Source: Gelatiniphilus marinus
GTDB taxonomy: Bacteria > Bacteroidota > Bacteroidia > Flavobacteriales > Flavobacteriaceae
Strand: one strand, 5' to 3'
Length of the DNA: 64,000 bases
NCBI RefSeq assembly: GCF_042678305.1
Contig: NZ_JBHUDT010000003.1
Shown: piece by piece, positions 8,789 to 16,260 of the stretch
Numbering within the stretch: the stretch's first letter is position 1
How the letters are laid out: every line of letters begins with the position of its first letter
Program-made: the position numbers and the translations under genes
Notes under the pieces: model-generated
What the model was told of the DNA's origin: nothing
The model's input: the letters and a program-made list of their open reading frames with translations, nothing else
The model's database searches: none

Positions 8789-10111
8789 TATTGCAAGTTC
8801 TTTTTTAAAATCGAACCTTACCAAACCGTCTTCATCAATTTTAGTTAGCTCTACCTCGTGCAACGTATTTACCAATTGTGGGTTCCAAGGTGTTTTTACT
8901 TTTACATAATTTTCGGTAAAACCATAAATATAACCTGCTTTGTTTTCGCTTTCAAACAACACTTTTCTGTTGCTTCCCAATTGGCTTTCGTAAAAGGCTC
9001 GACGCATTTTAACCGATAAACCCCGTAGCATTTTACTGCGCTTGTTTCTTACATTCGTGGGTACAACGCCTTCCATTTGCACAGCTTCGGTATTATCGCG
9101 TTCAGAGTAAGTAAACACATGTAAATAAGAGATATTCAAAGTGCTTAAAAAATTATAGGTTTCTAAAAAATGTGTGTCTGTTTCACCCGGAAAACCAACA
9201 ATTACATCAACACCAATGCAAGCATGCGGCATCACTTCTTTAATTTTAGCTACGCGATCTACATAAAGTTCGCGCAAGTAACGGCGCTTCATTTTTTTAA
9301 GAATTTCGTTATGGCCAGATTGCAGCGGGATATGGAAATGTGGTACAAATGCCCTGGATTTTGAAACCAAATCGATGGTTTCGTTCTTTAATAGATTAGG
9401 TTCTATTGACGAAATTCGCAAACGCTCAATACCTTCAACTTTATCCAGCTCGGTAACTAAATCTAAAAAGGTATGTTCGTGCTTTTTATTGCCAAATTCG
9501 CCTTTGCCGTAATCGCCAATGTTTACCCCTGTTAAAACAATTTCCTTTATGTTTTGTTTGGCTATGTCTTTGGCATTTTTTAAAACATTTTCCAAAGCAT
9601 CGCTTCGCGAAATACCACGGGCTAAAGGTATGGTACAGTAGGTGCATTTGTAGTCGCAACCGTCCTGCACTTTTAAAAAGGCACGTGTTCTGTCGCCTAT
9701 TGAATAACTGCCCACGTAAAAATCGGCATCTTCAATTTCGCAAGAGTGTACTTCGCCAAAATCGTTTTTAGACAAATCGTTTAGGTAGTCTGTAATCTTG
9801 AATTTCTCGGTCGCTCCAAGCACCAAATCCACACCATTAACATCGGCCAATTCTTGCGGTTTAAGTTGGGCATAACAGCCTACGGCAGCGACAAAGGCCT
9901 TTGGGTTTGCCTTTTGCGCTTGTTTTACAATGGTTTTAAAACGCTTGTCTGCATTTTCGGTAACCGAACAGGTGTTGATAACATATATATCTGCCGGTTC
10001 GGAAAAATCGACACGACAGAAACCTTCATCGTTAAAGTTTCTTGCAATAGTTGATGTTTCAGAAAAATTGAGTTTACAACCCAAGGTGTAAAATGCGACT
10101 TTCTTTTCCAT
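8786..10111 (-). CDS. mtaB: tRNA t6A37 methylthiotransferase MtaB
   Basis: A radical SAM enzyme that converts t6A to ms2t6A at position 37 of ANN-decoding tRNAs. The N-terminal MTTase domain begins KKVAFYTLGCKLNFSET, with cysteines for the auxiliary cluster (GCKLN, NTCSVT, GCYAQ). The radical SAM motif CDYKCTYCTIP (CxxxCxxC) follows at about residue 150, then SSIEP, HIPLQSGHNEILKKM and VIVGFPGETD. A TRAM-like tail closes the 441 residues. The GCKLN start and overall length separate it from MiaB and RimO. It is not obviously in an operon with YhhN, 139 bases upstream. Confidence 0.93.
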   Translation of the reverse strand: MEKKVAFYTLGCKLNFSETSTIARNFNDEGFCRVDFSEPADIYVINTCSVTENADKRFKTIVKQAQKANPKAFVAAVGCYAQLKPQELADVNGVDLVLGATEKFKITDYLNDLSKNDFGEVHSCEIEDADFYVGSYSIGDRTRAFLKVQDGCDYKCTYCTIPLARGISRSDALENVLKNAKDIAKQNIKEIVLTGVNIGDYGKGEFGNKKHEHTFLDLVTELDKVEGIERLRISSIEPNLLKNETIDLVSKSRAFVPHFHIPLQSGHNEILKKMKRRYLRELYVDRVAKIKEVMPHACIGVDVIVGFPGETDTHFLETYNFLSTLNISYLHVFTYSERDNTEAVQMEGVVPTNVRNKRSKMLRGLSVKMRRAFYESQLGSNRKVLFESENKAGYIYGFTENYVKVKTPWNPQLVNTLHEVELTKIDEDGLVRFDFKKELAI

Positions 10112-10250
10112 GTATTGGTTTGGATTTTTATGTAGATAAAAATCTTGTTGTTTAAGCGGTTTTTAATAAAAGACTGCAAATTTACAATTAATATGTTATA
10201 TGGTAAAATCTATTAAATTTAAGCTAACAAATAGGCTTATGGTTAGCAAA

Positions 10251-10973
10251 TTAACTGTCTTGTATTTGCGCCAGTTCAATTTCTTTTTCGTTAATAAGAC
10301 CAAAGACTATGGCATATAGTCCGGACCCATAAAAAAGTGTGCTTAAAAACTCCTGCATGGGGAACATGCCTTTAAACAATTGTATTGCTTGCATGCCTTC
10401 GCTTACAGCATAAGCAAGCACACCTAGAAACACAAACTTAAAACTCTTTTTATTAAATGCAACTTGCCTTAAAAAAGCAAATTGGAGCATAAGTAAAGAG
10501 GTAAAAAAAGATAGCAATGCAGGTACAAAAAAATCGTTTAGATGGTCGTAAAGAAACCAGGTCATAAAAACCGTATATATAAATAGAACTGAAGTAAAAG
10601 GAATTAAACTTGAAACACTAAAATCCTTGCTATGTGAGAATTTAAAACTTAAAAACAATTTAGCTGCTGTAAAAAACAGAATGGTTAAGCCCAATAGAAC
10701 TAAGCTATCACCTTTTAGAATGATAATTAAATCGCCTAAAAGAAACGACACTAATGCCCAAAATACCATTTTGTTTTTTTTATCGCTTTTATTAATTACA
10801 TGGCAATAAAAATAGCACAGCAAAACTAAGGTTACCCATGGTTTAGACATAAACCGGTAAGGAAATTGAGAACAAAACAGCTTTACAAAAATATCGATAG
10901 ATAACACGATAAAATAAAGCAATGCAAATTGTTTATGGTTAAAAAAAACACGTAGTATCATTCGATGGGGCAA
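10251..10973 (-). CDS. YhhN-type (lysoplasmalogenase-like) integral membrane protein
   Basis: A 240-residue protein with about eight hydrophobic segments. The order FMSKPWVTLVLLCYFY, ALVSFLLGDLIII and GLTILFFTAAKLFLSF matches the start of YhhN proteins (KPL...F..LLGD......F..G...F...H), and GSGLYAIVFGLI near the end fits the last helix. Eukaryotic and some bacterial members hydrolyse lysoplasmalogens; the activity here is only inferred from family. The GD of the third helix is retained. It is flanked by mtaB and, divergently, by a lipoprotein with an unusual upstream motif. Confidence 0.6.
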   Translation of the reverse strand: MPHRMILRVFFNHKQFALLYFIVLSIDIFVKLFCSQFPYRFMSKPWVTLVLLCYFYCHVINKSDKKNKMVFWALVSFLLGDLIIILKGDSLVLLGLTILFFTAAKLFLSFKFSHSKDFSVSSLIPFTSVLFIYTVFMTWFLYDHLNDFFVPALLSFFTSLLMLQFAFLRQVAFNKKSFKFVFLGVLAYAVSEGMQAIQLFKGMFPMQEFLSTLFYGSGLYAIVFGLINEKEIELAQIQDS

Positions 10974-11090
10974 TAATTACAATCGGCAAAAGTAGCAAAA
11001 AAATCGTTTAAAAAATATTTTGTAATAAAAAACATAAAATAAAACAAAACATTGACTATACATTTAATAGGCTTTTAACAAATATAAACC

Positions 11091-11117
11091 GATGACATTT
11101 TGGGTTATTACCGATGT
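11091..11117 (+). promoter_or_regulatory. Bipartite motif GATGACAT-N13-CGATGT, copy A
   Basis: GATGACAT at 11091-11098 and CGATGT at 11112-11117, 29 bases before the ATG of the lipoprotein at 11147. The same two blocks at the same spacing occur at 49372 and 50580, also before lipoprotein genes. It does not resemble the TAnnTTTG promoter. The placement fits a promoter for an alternative sigma factor, with CGATGT as -10; the outer halves GACAT and ATGT also give a partial dyad, so an operator is possible. Confidence 0.6.
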
Positions 11118-11146
11118 ACAGGTACAAACTTTTTAAACCTAAAAAA

Positions 11147-11683
11147 ATGATGTCTCTTAAAACTAAAATTTTAACACTATTGATATTAATTTTATGTTTC
11201 TCTTGCAGCAAAAGCGATGAAACCGATAACGATAATACAATTGGGGATGCACTGGTAAATTTATCACTATCAAACGGCGATTTTAACGGCACTTATGCCT
11301 TTGAAAATTTCACCTTTAATTCTAATTCCTCAACACCTTACATAGGTACAATTGATTCTGGTGTTAATAAAAACACAGCCTCCATTAGCCTATTTTATTC
11401 TTTGGTTTTCGTAGATCTTGCCCAATTAAGCGAAAACAAAACGTTGAAATACAATAATGTTGAACTCTTTTTAAATATAAACGATGTAGGTTACCGAGGG
11501 TTTTCTGGAGGAGTTACCATTACACGCTTTAGATTGGCACCTCCTTCTTACGGGAAAAACATTTATGTTGTTGATGGCAACTTTAATCTTGAATGCACCA
11601 ACGACAGCAGAACAAAAACTACCACAGCCACTGGAGAGTTTAAAAATATTTTAATTGAATGTACCGTGTGCACCGATAACTAA
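11147..11683 (+). CDS. Lipoprotein of unknown function
   Basis: I start at the ATG at 11147 (MMSLKTKILTLLILILCFSC); a second ATG follows at once. The charged start, hydrophobic core and LCFSC form a lipobox, with Cys at about residue 20 and SKSDETDND after it, an acidic linker. The mature part is rich in beta-prone stretches and Asn/Thr/Ser, ending in CTVCTDN. No domain is recognised. The serine and aspartate tail behind Cys agrees with Bacteroidota outer-membrane or surface lipoproteins. It shares the GATGACAT-N13-CGATGT upstream motif with two lipoproteins near 50 kb but no obvious sequence similarity to them. Convergent with the PD40 gene, ten bases away. Confidence 0.75.
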   Translation: MMSLKTKILTLLILILCFSCSKSDETDNDNTIGDALVNLSLSNGDFNGTYAFENFTFNSNSSTPYIGTIDSGVNKNTASISLFYSLVFVDLAQLSENKTLKYNNVELFLNINDVGYRGFSGGVTITRFRLAPPSYGKNIYVVDGNFNLECTNDSRTKTTTATGEFKNILIECTVCTDN

Positions 11684-11693
11684 AATTAATTTT

Positions 11694-12605
11694 TTATTGT
11701 TTTAAAAAATAATAAACATCATCATCGCCTTTTCCATTATTTCTTTTGGAAGAAAAATAACCGGTTTTGTTTTGTGCATCTATTATAAAAGAAAAATCGT
11801 CTTTACCACTATTAATAGGTTTAGGCATTTTTTCAGCTTTTAAAAATGTACCATCAGCATTCATTTTGCTTTTGTAAATATCGAATCCGCCATAGCCATT
11901 GGGTCTGTTTGATGCAAAATACAAGGTATCATCAGCACTTATAAACGGAAACATTTCCCTGCTATACGAGTTTACTTTACCGCCCAGGTTTTTGGGTTGG
12001 GCATATTTACCGTTTTCTAAAACATCAACTTTAAAAATGTCCGACCCGCCTTTGGTGGTTTCTTTGCCACCGCGAATATTTGCAATAAAATAAAGGGTTT
12101 TTCCGTCTTTACTTAAACAAGGATGCCCATACGAGAACTTGGGCTTGCAAAACGGCAAGACTTTAAAATTTGTAAAGCCCAAACCTGCTTTATATTCGCC
12201 TACTTTAATATGAAAATTGGTGGCTTTAAAATTACCTTTAGGTTTATCTTTATTATTATAATTCGTGGTTAAATACAGTTGTTTTCCATCAGGGGTCATG
12301 GTTGCGCTTGTAATATGAGAAATGCCATATTTAGTATCAATAATAATTGGTTTTGGGTTAATTATTTGTCCGTTTTCAGCTAATTTTCCTTCATAAATTG
12401 TTAATATGGGTTGTCCTGCAACCTTTTTTGCTTTCCCTTTTTTTGTTAAAAGGTACGATGTGAAAACGATTTTATTATCGTTTGCATACATTAATCCGAA
12501 ATGGGGAAATTGATTGTTTATTTTTAAATTGGTAATCTTATAGTTTTCATTTTGAGAAAACCCAAAGCATCCAATAAACAAGATAAGAAAGCAAGACAAG
12601 TTCAT
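11694..12605 (-). CDS. Secreted PD40 (TolB-like) beta-propeller protein
   Basis: The start MNLSCFLILFIGCFGFSQN is a signal peptide ending at FSQ. The mature chain carries PD40 units: MTPDGKQLYLTTNY, LSKDGKTLYFIANIRGGKE, SADDTLYFASNRPNGYGGF, and a last one with DAQNKTGYFSSKRNNGKG. The phrase SNRPNGYGGFDIYKS is common in Bacteroidota OmpA-family proteins with PD40 repeats. Here, however, there is no OmpA or TPR domain in the 303 residues, so this is a stand-alone propeller. A periplasmic or surface binding role is likely, but the ligand is unknown. The stop is ten bases from the convergent lipoprotein. Confidence 0.8.
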   Translation of the reverse strand: MNLSCFLILFIGCFGFSQNENYKITNLKINNQFPHFGLMYANDNKIVFTSYLLTKKGKAKKVAGQPILTIYEGKLAENGQIINPKPIIIDTKYGISHITSATMTPDGKQLYLTTNYNNKDKPKGNFKATNFHIKVGEYKAGLGFTNFKVLPFCKPKFSYGHPCLSKDGKTLYFIANIRGGKETTKGGSDIFKVDVLENGKYAQPKNLGGKVNSYSREMFPFISADDTLYFASNRPNGYGGFDIYKSKMNADGTFLKAEKMPKPINSGKDDFSFIIDAQNKTGYFSSKRNNGKGDDDVYYFLKQ

Positions 12606-12676
12606 TTACAAAAAAAAAGAAAAACGTTTAAAAACAAAACTGAATATCAGTAATCATGCATATTGATATTTTTGTT

Positions 12677-12737
12677 GTTCAGAACGAAGTGAAGAATCTT
12701 TAATAATCAAAGGGATTCCTCGTTTGCTCGGAATGAC
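12677..12737. repeat. Dispersed intergenic repeat (AACGAAGTGAAGAATCT family)
   Basis: The segment holds AGAACGAAGTGAAGAATCT and, after about 20 bases, GGGATTCCTCGTTTGCTCGG with GAATGAC. It recalls the short intergenic elements of many Bacteroidota that contain GAAGTGAAGAATCT and end in GAATGAC. A relative with the GAATGAC ends lies at 24051-24170. No coding potential is seen. Confidence 0.55.
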
Positions 12738-12863
12738 AAAATCATTGAATTTTTTAAATTTATGACAAATTACGGGCAATCAAAAAAAACAAATATAATA
12801 TTTTGATTTTAAACCTTTTTACGCTTGTTTGGCAACAATCGCTACTTAAAAAGTATTTGTAAA

Positions 12864-14039
12864 TTAATTTTTTCTGTATTTTTTTGTTTCTTCGAATATA
12901 TGTTCAAAAATAGCTTCGTCTTTTTTAGAGAATTCTAATTTTTTTCTGCTTAAAACAACTTTAGCGACTTCAACAGCTTTGGGCAACAAATAAGTTGTAA
13001 AGCCTGCACTTCCGCCCCAACTAAAACTGGGGATAAAATTTCTTGGGAAACCGCTACCGTAAACATTGGCATTTACGCCAACAACGGTTCCTGTGTTAAA
13101 CATGGTATTAATACCACATTTGCTATGATCGCCCATCATTAGGCCACAAAACTGCAATCCTGTTTTTGCAAAACCTTCGGTTTCATAATTCCATAAACGT
13201 ACTTCGGCATAGTTGTTTTTAAGGTTGGAGTTATTGGTATCGGCACCTAAATTACACCACTCGCCCACCACCGAGTTACCTAAGTACCCCTCGTGCCCTT
13301 TGTTGGAGTTTTGGAAAATTACCGAGTTTTTAATCTCTCCGCCAACTCTACTGCAAGGTCCAATTGTAGTTGGCCCATAAATTTTTGTGCCCAATTTTAT
13401 TGCTGCTCTATCGCCTAGCGCCAATGGCCCGCGAATAAGCGCACCTTCCATAACCACGGCGTCTTTTCCTATATATATTGGGCCAAGGCTTGCATTAAGT
13501 GTGGCGTATTCTAAGGTTGCGCCAGCTTCAATAAAAACATGTTCTGGGGCAATAACATTATTTGTGGGCGAGATAGGTTGCGATTTTCTGTTTTTAGTAA
13601 TTAGGTTAAAATCTTCTTTAATTGCCTCGCCGTTTTTAGAGAAAATATCCCAGGTATGTTCTACTTTTAAAACGGCTTCATTAATCTCTATAATTTCATA
13701 GGCGTCAAAATTTATATGGTCTTGGGTACTTTTTGTGTAAAAGGCCACAAGGTTTTCACCATCAAAAATGGCTTGATTTTCTTTTAGGTTCTCCACCAGC
13801 TTTACCAAGGTTTCTTTTGGCAGATAAGAGGCGTTTATCATAACATTCTCGTCCATTTCAACCATTGGGTACTTATCTGCTAAATAATCTTCGGTTACCG
13901 TAGTAATGGTTGTGCCTAAATAGGTTTCCCACTTTTCTCGAATTGTTAAAATGCCAATTCTTATATCTGCTACCGGTCTTGTAAAGGTAAACGGCAATAA
14001 ATTATTGCGCGAAGGCCCATCAAAAAGAATATAATTCAT
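12864..14039 (-). CDS. GlmU-like sugar nucleotidyltransferase family protein with left-handed beta-helix
   Basis: The start MNYILFDGPSRNNLLPFTFT followed by RPVADIRIGILTIREKWE is typical of the Bacteroidota GlmU-like family, whose N-terminal domain is a degenerate nucleotidyltransferase. From about residue 165 hexapeptide repeats form a left-handed beta-helix (EHVFIEAGATLEYATL, GPIYIGKDAVVMEGALIRG, GDRAAIKLGTKIYGPTTIG). The classical GxGTRM activation loop of GlmU is missing at the N-terminus, so uridylyltransferase activity is doubtful and acyltransferase or binding activity more likely. A minus-strand TATATTTG box at 14068-14061 lies upstream. rpmE2 is upstream on the same strand but has its own terminator. 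Confidence 0.8.
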   Translation of the reverse strand: MNYILFDGPSRNNLLPFTFTRPVADIRIGILTIREKWETYLGTTITTVTEDYLADKYPMVEMDENVMINASYLPKETLVKLVENLKENQAIFDGENLVAFYTKSTQDHINFDAYEIIEINEAVLKVEHTWDIFSKNGEAIKEDFNLITKNRKSQPISPTNNVIAPEHVFIEAGATLEYATLNASLGPIYIGKDAVVMEGALIRGPLALGDRAAIKLGTKIYGPTTIGPCSRVGGEIKNSVIFQNSNKGHEGYLGNSVVGEWCNLGADTNNSNLKNNYAEVRLWNYETEGFAKTGLQFCGLMMGDHSKCGINTMFNTGTVVGVNANVYGSGFPRNFIPSFSWGGSAGFTTYLLPKAVEVAKVVLSRKKLEFSKKDEAIFEHIFEETKKYRKN

Positions 14040-14151
14040 TTTTATAGTATTTGCTTAGGCCAAATATAAACATTACATTAAGTAATTGTGCTTCATTTTA
14101 CCTAGTAAAACGGCTAGTTATCGTTGTGTTCGAGAACACACTTTTGTGCAC

Positions 14152-14187
14152 AAAAAAAAGCCTTTCGGTAATTTCCCGAAAGGCTTT
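14152..14187 (-). terminator. Terminator of rpmE2
   Basis: A perfect 12-pair stem joins 14157-14168 and 14176-14187 with a seven-base loop, and the A run 14152-14159 supplies the U tract on the minus strand. Just beyond it (14125-14140) is a second palindrome, TGTGTTC-GA-GAACACA, which lacks a U tract. Confidence 0.88.
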
Positions 14188-14214
14188 GGTAGAATATAAT
14201 AGGTTTACCTAAAC

Positions 14215-14466
14215 TTATTTTTTAAATTTAGCGTACTTGTTTTTAAACTTATCTATACGTCCAGCTGTGTCTATTAATTTAGACTTGCCGGTGTAATACG
14301 GGTGCGAGGTTCTTGAAATCTCCATTTTTACAAGCGGATATTCTACGCCATCAACCTCTAAGGTTTCGTTGGTAACTGCAGTAGATTTTGTTAAAAAGAC
14401 ATCGTCGTTAGACATATCTTTAAATGCTACTAATCTATAATTTTCTGGGTGTATACCTTTTCTCAT
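14215..14466 (-). CDS. rpmE2: 50S ribosomal protein L31, type B
   Basis: An 83-residue protein starting MRKGIHPENYRLVAFKDMS. SRTSHPYYTGKSKLID and the DTAGRIDKFKNKYAKF end are L31 signatures. It lacks the zinc-binding cysteines of type A L31, so it is the zinc-independent type B form. In other bacteria this form replaces the zinc form under zinc shortage, but many Bacteroidota have only this kind. It has a clear housekeeping promoter (14505-14534) and a strong terminator. No Zur-like operator was recognised. Confidence 0.96.
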   Translation of the reverse strand: MRKGIHPENYRLVAFKDMSNDDVFLTKSTAVTNETLEVDGVEYPLVKMEISRTSHPYYTGKSKLIDTAGRIDKFKNKYAKFKK

Positions 14467-14504
14467 CGCTAAACGCTTTTTGTTCTTTATAATTTTTCGA
14501 GCTG

Positions 14505-14534
14505 CAAATTTACGCTTTTTTTATAAATTTACAA
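14505..14534 (-). promoter_or_regulatory. Housekeeping promoter of rpmE2
   Basis: On the minus strand TTG (14534-14532), a 19-base spacer and TAAATTTG (14512-14505). The match to the Bacteroidota consensus is complete and the leader to rpmE2 is about 30 bases. Confidence 0.78.
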
Positions 14535-14625
14535 TACTTTTTAATATTTTTTATTATGCGTAAACATGTAACGTTTTACTATATTTGAGTACTAACCAAA
14601 CTACTAACAAATTAAATAAAACATT

Positions 14626-15156
14626 ATGGAAAAATCTATTAAATCTGTTGCAACAAATTACGGCTTGTATTTAGGTACTGCTCTATCTTTATTAACCGTA
14701 TTAGGTTATGCTAACCTTGATCTGTTTACTAAATGGTGGTTTGGTATTGGCACGCTTATTCTTATAATAATTTTTGGGATTACCTCTTCCATGAAATCCA
14801 GAAGTGCTTTAAACGGATATTTAAGCTTTAAAGAAGCTTTTACTTCGTATTTTATTGCAGTAGCTTTAGGCTTAGCCATAAGCACTTTAGTGAGTATATT
14901 AATTTTTAATTTTATCGACCCTGATGCAGCAATTGCTTTAAAAGAAAAAATAATAGATTCTACTGTTCAAATGATGCAAAATTTTGGTGCACCAGAAGGA
15001 GCTATTGCAGAAACTGTTGAAAAAATGGAAGCAGACGAAAGTATGTTTGCTATTGGCAAAGTATTACAATCTTTAGCTTTTCAATTAATTGGCTATAGTG
15101 TTGTTGGATTAATTGTAGCTTTAGTTGTTAAAAAAAACAAACCTGTCACAGAATAA
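14626..15156 (+). CDS. DUF4199 membrane protein
   Basis: A 176-residue protein with four hydrophobic segments (about residues 14-30, 37-53, 70-95 and 147-168). The order, the K-S-R-S-A-L-N-G-Y-L-S-F-K-E-A-F segment after the second helix and the long soluble loop between helices three and four identify DUF4199, a Bacteroidota family. Function is unknown. It is followed within 41 bases by a dolichol-phosphate-mannose-synthase-like glycosyltransferase. This pairing is one I associate with flavobacteria, hinting at a shared envelope lipid or glycan role. TATATTTG at 14580-14587 is a candidate -7 box. Confidence 0.85.
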   Translation: MEKSIKSVATNYGLYLGTALSLLTVLGYANLDLFTKWWFGIGTLILIIIFGITSSMKSRSALNGYLSFKEAFTSYFIAVALGLAISTLVSILIFNFIDPDAAIALKEKIIDSTVQMMQNFGAPEGAIAETVEKMEADESMFAIGKVLQSLAFQLIGYSVVGLIVALVVKKNKPVTE

Positions 15157-15197
15157 TTTCAGTATTTTTGAAGTGAAAATAATTTTGAAATTTGTAC

Positions 15198-16148
15198 ATG
15201 AACATTTCCGTAGTCATACCACTACTCAACGAACAAGAATCCTTAACAGAATTAAATGATTGGATTGCCAAAGTTATGCAATCCAATCATTTTTCGTATG
15301 AAATCATTTTTATCGACGATGGCAGTACCGATGATTCTTGGCAAATTATCAGCCAGCTATCTAACCAAAACAACCATGTAAAAGGCATTCGGTTTTTAAA
15401 AAACTACGGGAAATCGCAGGCACTACATGCTGGTTTTGAAAAAGCCCAAGGCAATGTGGTTATTACCATGGATGCCGATTTACAAGATAATCCAGATGAA
15501 ATTCCCGAGCTGTACAAAATGATTGTAAACGATGGTTTCGATTTGGTTTCGGGCTGGAAAAAGAAACGCTACGATTCGGTGTTAGCAAAAAATTTACCGT
15601 CAAAATTATTCAATTGGGCCGCCAGAAAAACCTCGGGTGTTAAATTGAACGATTTTAATTGCGGCCTTAAAGCCTACAAAATAGAGGTTGTAAAAAACAT
15701 TGATGTTAATGGCGAAATGCACCGCTATATTCCCGTACTTTCCAAAAACGCAGGGTTTTCTAAAATTGGCGAAAAAGTTGTAAAGCACCAAGCCAGAAAA
15801 TATGGCGAAACCAAATTTGGAATGAACCGGTTTGTACACGGTTTTCTAGATTTAATAACCATTTGGTTTTTGTCGCGCTTTGGCAAACGCCCCATGCACT
15901 TATTTGGGGCCTTAGGGTTTATTATGTTTGCCATTGGCTTTGGTTTTGCCATTTATTTGGGCATAGACAAATTGTTTTTAAACCCCATGGGCAGGCTCAT
16001 TACCCAACGCCCACAATTTTACATTGCATTGGTTACCATGATAATTGGCACCCAGTTTTTTGTTGCTGGTTTTTTAGGAGAAATTACTTTACGCTCTAAG
16101 CAAAATAAAAACCGCTACAATATTAAAGACCAATTGAATTTTAATTAA
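15198..16148 (+). CDS. Family 2 glycosyltransferase, DPM1/ArnC-like, with two C-terminal helices
   Basis: I start at the ATG 15198 (MNISVVIPLLNEQESLTEL); the in-frame TTG at 15192 adds two residues only. VVIPLLNEQESL, IFIDDGSTDDSW and TMDADLQDNPDEIP form the GT-A fold with the metal-binding DAD. The ISVVIPxxNE start, ADLQDNP and the two helices at about residues 228-253 and 269-290 put it with polyprenyl-phosphate sugar transferases (GtrB, ArnC, DPM1). It would transfer a sugar from a nucleotide to a lipid-phosphate carrier at the inner membrane. Donor unknown. TATTTTTG at 15163-15170 gives it a possible own start site. Confidence 0.9.
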   Translation: MNISVVIPLLNEQESLTELNDWIAKVMQSNHFSYEIIFIDDGSTDDSWQIISQLSNQNNHVKGIRFLKNYGKSQALHAGFEKAQGNVVITMDADLQDNPDEIPELYKMIVNDGFDLVSGWKKKRYDSVLAKNLPSKLFNWAARKTSGVKLNDFNCGLKAYKIEVVKNIDVNGEMHRYIPVLSKNAGFSKIGEKVVKHQARKYGETKFGMNRFVHGFLDLITIWFLSRFGKRPMHLFGALGFIMFAIGFGFAIYLGIDKLFLNPMGRLITQRPQFYIALVTMIIGTQFFVAGFLGEITLRSKQNKNRYNIKDQLNFN

Positions 16149-16260
16149 AATATTAGAGCGAAATAATTACAGAATAAAATTATATTTCTTAAATTTAAAA
16201 CAATAAACTAACTAACGAAATGCTTATTTTAGCGTTCGCTTAACTAATCAATGCTTTAAG

